Part shown: positions 7,585 to 14,430 of the stretch, piece after piece
How positions within the stretch are numbered: the first letter of the stretch is position 1
Layout of the letters: the number at the start of each line of letters is the position of its first letter
DNA from: JAICKM01 sp035693165
Lineage (GTDB): Bacteria; Chloroflexota; Chloroflexia; QHBQ01; JAICKM01
Reading direction: 5' to 3'
NCBI GenBank assembly: GCA_035693165.1
Contig: DASSGZ010000718.1
Location: forward strand, 1-18,671
DNA: 18,671 nt
Made by a program: the position numbers and the translations under genes
Notes under the pieces: model-generated
What the model saw: only the letters and a program-made list of their open reading frames with translations
Told to the model about the DNA's origin: nothing
The model's database searches: none

Positions 7585-7647
7585 GTGTCGGTAGAGGCGG
7601 AAGGATCGCACGATATAGCGCATTCGATGAGGACGGTGTCGCCAAAA

Positions 7648-7676
7648 ATCATAGCACAAGGCTACGTTACTGTCAA
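7648..7676 (-). promoter_or_regulatory. consensus vegetative promoter of the precursor operon
   Basis: Minus-strand TTGACA (7676-7671), a 17-nt spacer, and TATGAT (7653-7648). All six -35 bases and five of six -10 bases match the housekeeping sigma consensus. Transcription would start near 7641, giving a leader of about 187 nt before the GTG at 7454. Confidence 0.85.
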
Positions 7677-7747
7677 GAGCAGATCAGGCACTTTTTATCG
7701 TTTTCTCAGGAAAGAAACCGGCCACAAAAGGCGCAATTCGGTGCGGG

Positions 7748-7763
7748 TGTTAAATATGTAACA
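7748..7763. promoter_or_regulatory. candidate Crp/Fnr-type operator upstream of the precursor promoter
   Basis: TGTTA-N6-TAACA is a perfect 16-bp dyad with the half-site length and spacing used by Crp/Fnr-family proteins. Its centre is about 114 bp upstream of the predicted start. It lies in an AT-rich island, and a wider inverted repeat GTGTTAAA/TTTAACAC (7747-7754 and 7780-7787) overlaps it. The Crp-like regulator at 10467-11159 is an obvious candidate ligand, but this is an inference. Confidence 0.35.
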
Positions 7764-7816
7764 GCCCTGATATATAATCTTTAACACACGACCCACAGAG
7801 AAACCTGCGCGGCGCG

Positions 7817-7859
7817 GTGGTGCGCGATCCCGCCCCTGTAAGATCGCGGTGCGCACCAC
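7817..7859 (-). terminator. inverted repeat after the amine oxidase gene
   Basis: GTGGTGCGC (7817-7825) pairs perfectly with GCGCACCAC (7851-7859), with an inner GATC pair. It lies just 8 nt after the amine oxidase stop. On the minus strand there is no tight U-tract (a UUUCU appears about 12 nt on), so it is a weak terminator candidate at best, separating the amine oxidase from the precursor promoter. Confidence 0.35.
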
Positions 7860-7866
7860 GGAGGCG

Positions 7867-9102
7867 TCAACCGCCGCCCAGCGCCGCGACTTCCCGCGCC
7901 GCCCGGCGCCCGCTCTCCAGCGCCCCGTTCACCAACCCCAGATGGCGATCCCCGCAGGTCGCTTCCCCGGCGAAGAAGAGCGTCCCGGCCACCGAGGCGG
8001 CCCAGATCCCCGGTTGATCGAGCGCGCCCACGCGGGGGTAGCTGTAGCCGCCCCCGGCATAGGGATCGCTGCCCCAATCGACCACTTGCACCCCGGCAAT
8101 CAGCTCCGGGCGCAACCAGGCGAACACGGACCCGGCGCCGCGCGGCACGAGTTCGCCCTGTGCCGCCAGTTTCCGTGCGGCCCCGGTCGCCGGGCCTTTC
8201 ATCCAGCCGGTGAGCAGGGGCACGCCCGCCGCCGTCTGCCAGAACCCCCCGGCCTGGCCCGCGATAAAGGCCCAACTGCTGCGCGGCGCGGGTTCGGTGA
8301 GTTGGGCCACGACCACCAGCGCGTCGCCGAGCAAGAGGCGGCCGGCCGCCGCGCGTTTCTCCTCCGGTAATGGCGGGTTGAACGGCAGCCGCCCGGCGGC
8401 CACCACCGGCGGCGGCACGGTGACGACGGCGGCTTGCGCCTGCCAGCGCTCGGCCGGGGTCGCGACCTCCACCCGGCCCGGCTCCCAATACACTTCCTGG
8501 ACCGGGGTATTCAAGTAGACGGCGAGGCCGTCCGCCAGCCGTTGCGGCACCTGATCATAGCCGCCAACGACGGTGAATTCGCCCGGCCCCGCTTGCGCCG
8601 CCGCCCGCACCCGGCAGATCCCCGCTGCGCTCAGGTCCGCCGGGTCGGCGCACCAGGTCTGCGCGAGCCACTCGACGGCGAGCGTGTGGCTCACCCCGGC
8701 GATGCCCAGGCCGCTGAGCACTTCGGCGGCGGGGCGGTCCGGCGGGTCCATCCGGCACAGCAGCGGCTCGACGGCCCAGGGCGGTACCCCGGCGCGCACG
8801 ACATCCCGCACGGGATAGACCTGACCGTCCGCGGCCAGGGCCATGTCGCCCCCCTGCGCGAACGGTGCGGCCTGCAACCCGGCGTCGCGGATGACATCCC
8901 AGGTCGCAGCCTGCGCCCCGTGGATGACCTGCGCGCCGAGTTCGACCGGCGCCAGGCCCGGCAGGCGCAACGTCCAGATCCGCCCGCCGACGCGATCTCG
9001 GGCTTCGAGCACCACCACCGCCCGGCCCTGGCGCGCCAGTTCGCGAGCACAACTCAGCCCGGCCACGCCCGCGCCGATCACTACCACATCTGCGGTTTGC
9101 AT
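7867..9102 (-). CDS. flavin-containing amine oxidase-like protein
   Basis: This 411-residue protein has the monoamine-oxidase-type FAD fold. Residues 6-40 hold the Rossmann motif VVVIGAGVAGLSCARELA, a strand ending in LEAR (33-36) for the ribose, and the GGR motif (RVGGRIWTL, 37-45). The C-terminus carries LFFAGEATCGDRHLGLVNGA (from 375), the second FAD-binding block. No signal peptide or membrane anchor is visible. Family members oxidise amines, or desaturate carotenoid-like substrates. The substrate here is unknown. AGGAGG lies 7 nt upstream of ATG 9102. A promoter at 9158-9186 drives it, back-to-back with the P450 promoter. It lies immediately upstream of the precursor transcription unit, so a role in oxidising the peptide is plausible but unproven. 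Confidence 0.9.
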   Translation of the reverse strand: MQTADVVVIGAGVAGLSCARELARQGRAVVVLEARDRVGGRIWTLRLPGLAPVELGAQVIHGAQAATWDVIRDAGLQAAPFAQGGDMALAADGQVYPVRDVVRAGVPPWAVEPLLCRMDPPDRPAAEVLSGLGIAGVSHTLAVEWLAQTWCADPADLSAAGICRVRAAAQAGPGEFTVVGGYDQVPQRLADGLAVYLNTPVQEVYWEPGRVEVATPAERWQAQAAVVTVPPPVVAAGRLPFNPPLPEEKRAAAGRLLLGDALVVVAQLTEPAPRSSWAFIAGQAGGFWQTAAGVPLLTGWMKGPATGAARKLAAQGELVPRGAGSVFAWLRPELIAGVQVVDWGSDPYAGGGYSYPRVGALDQPGIWAASVAGTLFFAGEATCGDRHLGLVNGALESGRRAAREVAALGGG

Positions 9103-9157
9103 GGGCTATCCTCCTGCTACGCGCGACCGCCCGGTGCTGATGTCGCGGTGAGGGCAC

Positions 9158-9186
9158 ATTATACGCGAGCCCTCCGGGCGGCGCAA
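9158..9186 (-). promoter_or_regulatory. promoter of the amine oxidase gene
   Basis: Minus-strand TTGCGC (9186-9181), 17-nt spacer, TATAAT (9163-9158). The -10 is perfect. Transcription would start near 9151 with a leader of about 48 nt. It is divergent from, and 16 bp away from, the P450 -35 element. Confidence 0.75.
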
Positions 9187-9202
9187 CTATGCGGCCGCTG
9201 GG

Positions 9203-9231
9203 TTGCGTAACGATCAGGCGGATGCTAGAAT
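9203..9231 (+). promoter_or_regulatory. promoter of the cytochrome P450 gene
   Basis: TTGCGT (9203-9208), 17-nt spacer, TAGAAT (9226-9231). The start point would be near 9238, giving a short leader of about 24 nt with the GGAGG at 9251-9255. Confidence 0.7.
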
Positions 9232-9261
9232 GGAACCCAACATGATGCGAGGAGGCAGATG

Positions 9262-10455
9262 ATGACCGACGCCGGTGCATCCCCCGCTGGGGAGATCGTG
9301 TACAACCCTTTTTCCCCCGAAGTGAAGGTCAATCCGTACCCCGTGTACCGGCGGCTGCGCGAACACGACCCGCTCCACTTCAACAAATACGCCGGGATGT
9401 GGTTCCTGACCCGCCATCGCGACTGCGCGGCCATCCTGCGCGACGCGCGCTTCTCGGCGGCGCTGGGTCAGGATGTGCGGCGGCGCGGCGAGCGGCTCCC
9501 GCCCTCGATGCTCAATACCGACCCGCCCGATCATGCCCGCCTGCGCGACCCGTTCATGCCGCTGTTCGCCAACCGCGTGCTGCAGCAGTTGCGCCCGCGC
9601 ATCCAGGCCATCGTCGACGATCTGCTCACGCAGCCCGTGGACCAGGGCGCCATGGAGGTTATCGGCGAGTTTGCCGGGCCGCTAGCCGCGCGGGTGCTCG
9701 CCGCGAAGCTCGACGTGCCCGCCGCCGATCTCGACCAGTTCCATGCGTGGGCCCGGCAAAGCGCCGTCATTTTGGATCCGCTGGCCCCGCCCCAGGCCCA
9801 GCAAGCGGGCATCCCGGCGGCGATCGCGCTCCAGCGCTACTTCGCCGAGCGCGCGGCGGCCCCGCAGCCCGATCCCGCCGGCTTTCTCGCGCGCCTGCTG
9901 GCCGTCGCCGATCAGCCGGAGACGATCACGCGGGACGAGGTGCTGAACGCCTGCACCCTGATCGTGATCGGCGGCTACGAACCGCTGGTCCATCTCATCG
10001 GCAACGGCCTGCTTGTCCTGCACAACCATCCCGCCGAGCGGGCGCGGCTGCGCGAAGATCCCGCGCTGATCAAAAGCGCCGTCGAGGAACTGCTGCGCTA
10101 CGAATCCCCGATCCAATTCACGGCCCGCGTGGCGCGCGAAGATGTGGACCTGGACGGCCGGCGCATCCGGGGCGGGCAGACGGTCGTGGCGCTGTTTGGC
10201 GCGGCCAATCGCGACCCCGCCGTGTTTGCCGACCCCGACCGGCTGGACCTGGGGCGCGCCCCAAACCCGCACCTGGGCTTCGGCGCCGGGCCGCACTTTT
10301 GCCTCGGCGCGCCGCTGGTCCGGCTCGGCGCCGAGGTGGCGCTGGGCACGCTCGTCCAGCGCTTCCCCCATCTGCGGCTGACGGCGGAGACCCCACAGTG
10401 GCGCAACTCCACCATCCCGCGCGGGTTAGAGGCGCTCCCGGTCGCCCTGGCCTGA
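9262..10455 (+). CDS. cytochrome P450 with atypical I-helix
   Basis: This 397-residue soluble bacterial P450 shows PPDHARLRD (helix C, about 88-96), E276-L-L-R279 (ExxR of helix K), and the haem loop FGAGPHFCLG (340-349) with Cys347 as axial ligand. It resembles the CYP107-like class of secondary-metabolite hydroxylases and needs an external ferredoxin, not seen here. In helix I the usual (A/G)Gx(D/E)T(T/S) reads GGYEPLV, so the conserved Thr is replaced by Pro241, which should disturb normal O2 protonation. I start it at ATG 9262, 6 nt after GGAGG; the ATG at 9259 is only 3 nt away. It is divergent from the amine oxidase and convergent with the Crp-like gene. A tailoring role for the peptide is inferred. 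Confidence 0.92.
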   Translation: MTDAGASPAGEIVYNPFSPEVKVNPYPVYRRLREHDPLHFNKYAGMWFLTRHRDCAAILRDARFSAALGQDVRRRGERLPPSMLNTDPPDHARLRDPFMPLFANRVLQQLRPRIQAIVDDLLTQPVDQGAMEVIGEFAGPLAARVLAAKLDVPAADLDQFHAWARQSAVILDPLAPPQAQQAGIPAAIALQRYFAERAAAPQPDPAGFLARLLAVADQPETITRDEVLNACTLIVIGGYEPLVHLIGNGLLVLHNHPAERARLREDPALIKSAVEELLRYESPIQFTARVAREDVDLDGRRIRGGQTVVALFGAANRDPAVFADPDRLDLGRAPNPHLGFGAGPHFCLGAPLVRLGAEVALGTLVQRFPHLRLTAETPQWRNSTIPRGLEALPVALA

Positions 10456-10466
10456 CCCCGCCGGGG
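10456..10466. other. GC dyad filling the gap between convergent genes
   Basis: CCCCGCCGGGG occupies the complete 11-nt gap between the P450 stop and the Crp-like stop. It could form a 4-bp stem with a 3-nt loop in either transcript, but has no U-tract, so it is a weak termination signal at best. Confidence 0.25.
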
Positions 10467-11159
10467 CTAACGCGCCCGCTGGGCCAGCGCGCCGGCGTTG
10501 TGGATCGTGATCCGGTAGTTGGCGTCCACCGAAATATACTTGCTTTGTTTGTAGGCGGCCAGGACGCGGTTTACATGCACGCGCGTGGCACCGATCAGGC
10601 CGGCAAACTCCCGCTGGGTGAGCCGCAACGGAATAAACACATCGCCGTTGCTCTGGGCTTCGCCGTATTCGTGCGCGAAGGCCAGCAGTTGGCGGGCCAC
10701 CCGCCCGTAGACATCCAGCGTGGCAAACGACCGGATCTGGGTGTTGGCGAGCCGCAGGCGCCGCGAGATGATACTCACGAGATTGTAGGTCATGGTGGGC
10801 ATGGCTTGCAGGCAGTCCCAGAAGGCCGCCCGATCCAGCCAGAAGACGGCTGTCTCCTCCATGGTCACTACATTGGCCGAGCGCCCCAGGCTATCGACCA
10901 GGCTCATCTCGCCCACGATCTCCCCCGCGCCGAGGATCGCCAGGATGATTTCGTGGTCCTCGTCCTCGACGAACTCGATTTTCACCGTGCCACTGAGGAG
11001 GATAAAGGCGACCTCGCCCGGCTGCTCGATGGTGATCAGGTTCATCCCCGTCGGGAAGATCTTGTAATGCAGCAGTTGTTTGAGGTGCGCCAGTTGCGCG
11101 GGCGTGAGATTGCGAAACAGGGGGATCTCACCCAGCGTGGTGAAATTCAGTGCGGGCAT
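10467..11159 (-). CDS. Crp/Fnr-family transcriptional regulator
   Basis: This protein of 230 residues has an N-terminal cyclic-nucleotide-binding jelly roll (about 10-120) and a C-terminal winged helix (about 145-220). The effector loop GEMSL (83-87) followed by R93-S94-A95 keeps the Glu, Arg and Ser used to bind cAMP or cGMP, so nucleotide sensing is likely. There is no Cys cluster of the FNR iron-sulfur type. The recognition helix is LTQREFAGLIGATRVHVNRV (180-199). I prefer ATG 11159 over 11168, since the GAGAGGG ribosome site directly abuts the latter. It lies 64 nt after the S8 protease gene and may share its transcript. A local target may be the TGTTA-N6-TAACA dyad at 7748-7763. Regulation of the cluster is inferred from position. 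Confidence 0.9.
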   Translation of the reverse strand: MPALNFTTLGEIPLFRNLTPAQLAHLKQLLHYKIFPTGMNLITIEQPGEVAFILLSGTVKIEFVEDEDHEIILAILGAGEIVGEMSLVDSLGRSANVVTMEETAVFWLDRAAFWDCLQAMPTMTYNLVSIISRRLRLANTQIRSFATLDVYGRVARQLLAFAHEYGEAQSNGDVFIPLRLTQREFAGLIGATRVHVNRVLAAYKQSKYISVDANYRITIHNAGALAQRAR

Positions 11160-11222
11160 GTTGCCCATCCCTCTCCGGTAATGGTTGGCTCAATAGCCCA
11201 TGGGGAGTCCCCACGGCGCCCG

Positions 11223-12068
11223 CTATCCGGCACTAGCTTGCGGGACAGGGCGGACCACGTTACTGGCTAATGCGTAGAGGATACCCTTCATCTGGAAAGG
11301 GGTCAGCCCCGGATGCTTGCTGAGGATCTTGGTGACAATACCGGCAATATGCGGCGTCGCGAAGCTGTTGCCCGTGGCGGTAATCCACTCGCCTTTTTGC
11401 CAGGGCACCCGGACATTGATCCCGAGTGCGCCGAACTCGACCGGGGGCGCCGGATTGTAGTAGTAGAGATAGGGATCGTTGACGTCATGCGATCCGACGG
11501 AGATCACCGAGGAGTAGAGCGCCGGGTAGCACATCATGGGCACATTGTTGGCCGCGGCGATGATCATGATACGCCGGTAATAGGCCTGGTCGGCCAGATC
11601 GTGGAGCACGCCGAAGAAGTTCTTGCTGCCGGTGCTCAGGCTCAAGTTACACACGTGCATACCGTGCTCGATCGCCCAGCGTAGCCCGGCGGCGAACACC
11701 TGGCCCCGCCCGCCGAGAGTCGCGCCCAGCACCCGCACGCTGTAGAGTTCGCACTCGGGCGCCATCGAGCGGATAATGCCGGCGCAGGCGGTGCCGTGCC
11801 CGTAAACATCGTCATGGGGTGCGGTATCGTAAACCAGTTCGTCGGGATTGCCGGGCTTTTCGCTGATTGCCACATAGCCCTGCACCCCGCCTTCGATAGC
11901 CGGGTGGTTCGCGTCGATGCCGCTGTCGATGACGGCGACCTTGACGCCCTTGCCGGTCCCTCCTTCCCAGGCCCATTCGCGGGTGAGGCTCCCAAACCCG
12001 TCGACCAGTGGGACCGTCTGCAGGGTCTCCGGGGCGAAATGTGCACTGTAGGCAGGTCGGTAGGCCAT
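11223..12068 (-). CDS. subtilisin-family (S8) serine protease, no signal peptide
   Basis: This 281-residue protein carries the full S8 catalytic triad: D48 in VAVIDSGID, H91 in GHGTACAGI, and S235 in TGNSFATPHIAG, with oxyanion-hole Asn174 in IIAAANN. There is no secretion signal and no long pro-domain (only about 40 residues precede the first strand), so it resembles intracellular subtilisins and should act in the cytosol. In several RiPP clusters S8 proteases remove leader peptides, so it is a good candidate for precursor maturation, perhaps near the Gly triplet. GGAG lies 10 nt upstream of the ATG. A TTGACA promoter at 12210-12239 overlaps the end of the methyltransferase gene. It precedes the Crp-like gene. 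Confidence 0.92.
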   Translation of the reverse strand: MAYRPAYSAHFAPETLQTVPLVDGFGSLTREWAWEGGTGKGVKVAVIDSGIDANHPAIEGGVQGYVAISEKPGNPDELVYDTAPHDDVYGHGTACAGIIRSMAPECELYSVRVLGATLGGRGQVFAAGLRWAIEHGMHVCNLSLSTGSKNFFGVLHDLADQAYYRRIMIIAAANNVPMMCYPALYSSVISVGSHDVNDPYLYYYNPAPPVEFGALGINVRVPWQKGEWITATGNSFATPHIAGIVTKILSKHPGLTPFQMKGILYALASNVVRPVPQASAG

Positions 12069-12209
12069 GGTGTCAGCACTCCAAACGCGCTAGCCTGCGT
12101 CGGGGCCGCGCCTGCCGATGTCACCAGGCAACGGTAGCGCGGCGGGGCGCGAGGCGCCATACTCGGATCATTAATTGGCGCTATAGAACCTACTATTCCA
12201 GGTGGGGCG

Positions 12210-12239
12210 ATTGTAACGCAAATCAGGAAATGCTGTCAA
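12210..12239 (-). promoter_or_regulatory. promoter of the S8 protease gene
   Basis: Minus-strand TTGACA (12239-12234), 18-nt spacer, TACAAT (12215-12210). The -35 overlaps the stop codon of the methyltransferase gene (12236-12238). Start near 12203 would give a leader of about 135 nt, which contains a short GGCGC/GCGCC hairpin (12146-12158). Confidence 0.75.
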
Positions 12240-13297
12240 CTGGTCGCCGGATCCGCGCCGGGATCGGCCGGATGGGGTGGCGCGCCACCCCGATCCGCGT
12301 CGAGACTTTGCAGCAGTTGTTCGATCTCCGCGAAGCGTCTCCCCGGCGCACCGCGATAAGCATCCGGGTTCTGGTGCAAGGGGGTCAGCCGCACATCGTA
12401 AATGTGATCGATTTCCACCAGTTGCCCGGCTTCCTTGCGCGCGGTAAACAAGCAAGAATAACCCCGCCACCGGCCCGCGCGGTAGGCCTCGTAGCTGGGA
12501 TACCAGCGCCGCAGCCACGAGGTCTCCGCGATCCCGTCGTATTCCGTGGCGGTGATGGCGCGGACTCCCTGGAAGATCCCGCCCTCGCGCAACTGCGCCG
12601 TCAGGGCCGGCGGCGGGGTATCGGCAAACGACGCCGTCAGGTAGATCCGGTCGAATTGCAGGGAGGCGGGCCAGCCCAGGTAGCCGTCGGCGCAGGCGAT
12701 CCGGATGTTGGAGTAGGCCGCCCGCGCCACGGCAGCCTGGCCGAATGCCGCATATGCCCGGCTTAACTCGACGCCATAGATCGCGCAGTCGTTGCCGGCG
12801 CTTTCGGCGGCGCACGCGGCGTGGTAGCCGGAGCCGATGCCCACCTCCAGCGCCGTCTGGCCGGGGTGCAGATCGAGCCGGTCGAGCATCAGCGCAACCA
12901 GGCCTGGCGGCGTCAAGCAACTTAACGAGTCGAAACTGAGTGCCTGATTCAGGTAACAGTAGGGCAGGTATGCCGCGGGCACAAACAACTCGCGCGGCAC
13001 CCGCCCGATCGCGCCGGCCACCCGCGGGCTGATGCCGGCGGCCAGCAGCACCTCGCGCAGCCAGGTCCGTTGCGCCGCCCGGTCCGCCGTGAAGAACGCC
13101 CTGGCCCCGCGCCGCCCGGCCTCGGTTGCCAGCGCGGGGACAATGTTTTCGGGATCCAGGAGCGTTGCCAGGTGGAACGGCAGCGCCTGCACCCGCTCAG
13201 CGATTTCCCGCGTGGAGAATAAGGGGAAGAATTCGTAATAGTCCGGACGGAGGAACAGGGCGGCCTGGGCGTCGTCGCCGGACCTGCTTAATGCCAT
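12236..13297 (-). CDS. protein-L-isoaspartate O-methyltransferase-like SAM enzyme
   Basis: This 353-residue protein has a PCMT-like SAM-binding core in the middle. RVPRELFVPA (99-108) and SFDSLSCLTPPGLVALML (121-138) match the substrate-loop region of that family, and ALEVGIGSGYHAA (149-161) is motif I, with YGVELSRAYA (174-183) providing the acidic ribose ligand. About 85 N-terminal residues and 60 C-terminal residues lie outside the core, so it is longer than the house-keeping repair enzyme (about 210-230 residues). PCMT homologues occur in lanthipeptide and graspetide clusters, where they methylate Asp or drive isoAsp formation. Here a role on the TOMM peptide is inferred. GGAG lies 7 nt before the ATG. 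It has its own promoter at 13431-13459. Confidence 0.88.
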   Translation of the reverse strand: MALSRSGDDAQAALFLRPDYYEFFPLFSTREIAERVQALPFHLATLLDPENIVPALATEAGRRGARAFFTADRAAQRTWLREVLLAAGISPRVAGAIGRVPRELFVPAAYLPYCYLNQALSFDSLSCLTPPGLVALMLDRLDLHPGQTALEVGIGSGYHAACAAESAGNDCAIYGVELSRAYAAFGQAAVARAAYSNIRIACADGYLGWPASLQFDRIYLTASFADTPPPALTAQLREGGIFQGVRAITATEYDGIAETSWLRRWYPSYEAYRAGRWRGYSCLFTARKEAGQLVEIDHIYDVRLTPLHQNPDAYRGAPGRRFAEIEQLLQSLDADRGGAPPHPADPGADPATS

Positions 13298-13430
13298 GGC
13301 TCAGCTCCCGCATCCGCTCGATAAGAACCGGTGAGCAACGGCCACGATGTAACCGTGCGAGTGAGTCAGGAGGAATAGGTAAGCTGCGAAGGCTCACACC
13401 GGCTGGAAACGAACGCTCGATTCACGATTC

Positions 13431-13459
13431 ATGGTAGCGCCAATCTGTCCGGTTGTCAA
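13431..13459 (-). promoter_or_regulatory. promoter of the methyltransferase gene
   Basis: Minus-strand TTGACA (13459-13454), 17-nt spacer, TACCAT (13436-13431). Start near 13424 would give a leader of about 127 nt before ATG 13297. Confidence 0.7.
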
Positions 13460-13509
13460 TGCCGGCCGCCACCGCGGGCGCCGAAACGCGCAGCGAACCA
13501 GCCCGGCTG

Positions 13510-13557
13510 CCACAGACAGGCGGGTAGATTCCTCTGATTCTACCCGCCTGTCTGTGG
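13510..13557. terminator. 19-bp perfect stem-loop after the ABC permease gene
   Basis: CCACAGACAGGCGGGTAGA (13510-13528) pairs without mismatch with 13539-13557 around a 10-nt loop. It starts 24 nt after the permease stop, so it should end or protect the ABC transcript. On the minus strand no U-tract follows, whereas on the plus strand UCUUAUAU follows. It therefore may act mainly as an mRNA 3'-end stabiliser for the permease message, or as a bidirectional barrier. Confidence 0.6.
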
Positions 13558-13581
13558 TCTTATATGCTCTTCAGGCCGGCG

Positions 13582-14400
13582 CTAGCTCCACTTGAAGAAG
13601 CGCGCGGCGATTACCACCGAGATCAGGAAATAAATCAGCACGCCCACCAGGCTCACCGCCAGCGGCAGCGCCGGGTCCACGTTCATACCGGCGAGCATCG
13701 GCGCCCGCACCAGGTCGGCCATCATCGAACTCGGCAGATACGAGCCGAAGACCTGCAACGGCTTGGGCAACTGGCTCAGCGGGATGGCCAGCCCGCCGAG
13801 GAACATGAGGGGAAAGTTAATCATCTGCGCGACGACGTTCACCGTCTCGGCCTTGCGCACCAGCGCGGCGATTGCCATGCCCATCGCCATGAACAGCACC
13901 GCGCCGAGGATGATCGGGATGATGGCTTCGACCAACCCCACGGCGTCAAACCGGGCATTGAAGATCACGATGCTGGTGGCAATCAGCAGGAACGACTGGC
14001 CGACCATGATCACGGCTTGCATCAGGATACGCGCCAGCAACATCTGCCAGACCGGCAGCGGGGTGGTCTGGATGCGGCGCAAGATGCCGCGCTCGCGATA
14101 GACTGCGAGCGCCGCCGCATTACCGATCAGCCCGTTCGACATCAGGCTCAGCACGATCATGCTGGGCACCAGGTAGCTGATGAACGTCGGCGGATTGGGA
14201 TCGCCCGTATTGATCTTGAGATTGCCCCAGATCAAGCCGAATAGAATGGTCAGGGCGATGGGGAAGGCGATAACCCAGAACAGCGAGGCTTTGTTTCGCG
14301 CAAACATCACGAAGTTGGACTGCAGCAGGAGCATGAAGCGGCGCAAGCCCGCATTGGCCGGGCGGACTGCGGTGGTAGTGGTGGGGGCATTCACAGCCAT
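13582..14400 (-). CDS. ABC-2 type transporter permease
   Basis: This 272-residue membrane protein has about six hydrophobic segments: near 38-58 (SLFWVIAFPIALTILFGLIW), 90-115, 140-165, 175-200, 205-225 and 245-268. After the second segment comes the cytosolic stretch YRERGILRRIQTTPL typical of ABC-2 permeases of the DrrB/NodJ kind, where coupling to the ATPase occurs. There is no nucleotide-binding domain, so it needs the ATPase encoded 30 nt upstream. GGAG lies 8 nt before the ATG. Such pairs export antibiotics and peptides and often give self-resistance. In streptolysin S clusters an ABC exporter follows the synthetases, so export of the azole peptide is the leading guess. Confidence 0.92.
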   Translation of the reverse strand: MAVNAPTTTTAVRPANAGLRRFMLLLQSNFVMFARNKASLFWVIAFPIALTILFGLIWGNLKINTGDPNPPTFISYLVPSMIVLSLMSNGLIGNAAALAVYRERGILRRIQTTPLPVWQMLLARILMQAVIMVGQSFLLIATSIVIFNARFDAVGLVEAIIPIILGAVLFMAMGMAIAALVRKAETVNVVAQMINFPLMFLGGLAIPLSQLPKPLQVFGSYLPSSMMADLVRAPMLAGMNVDPALPLAVSLVGVLIYFLISVVIAARFFKWS

Positions 14401-14430
14401 GGATGGATCTCCTTCCTTGCGGCGGCGCGG

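Noticed and set aside
7545..7784. Plus-strand open frame of 79 residues opposite the precursor leader
   Set aside because: It runs across the precursor promoter and operator region, lacks a ribosome site and shows no protein-like pattern.
9399..11270. Long plus-strand open frame (623 residues) across the P450 and Crp-like genes
   Set aside because: An Arg/Ala/Pro-rich shadow of GC-rich coding sequence in another frame and on the opposite strand. The real genes carry full family motifs.
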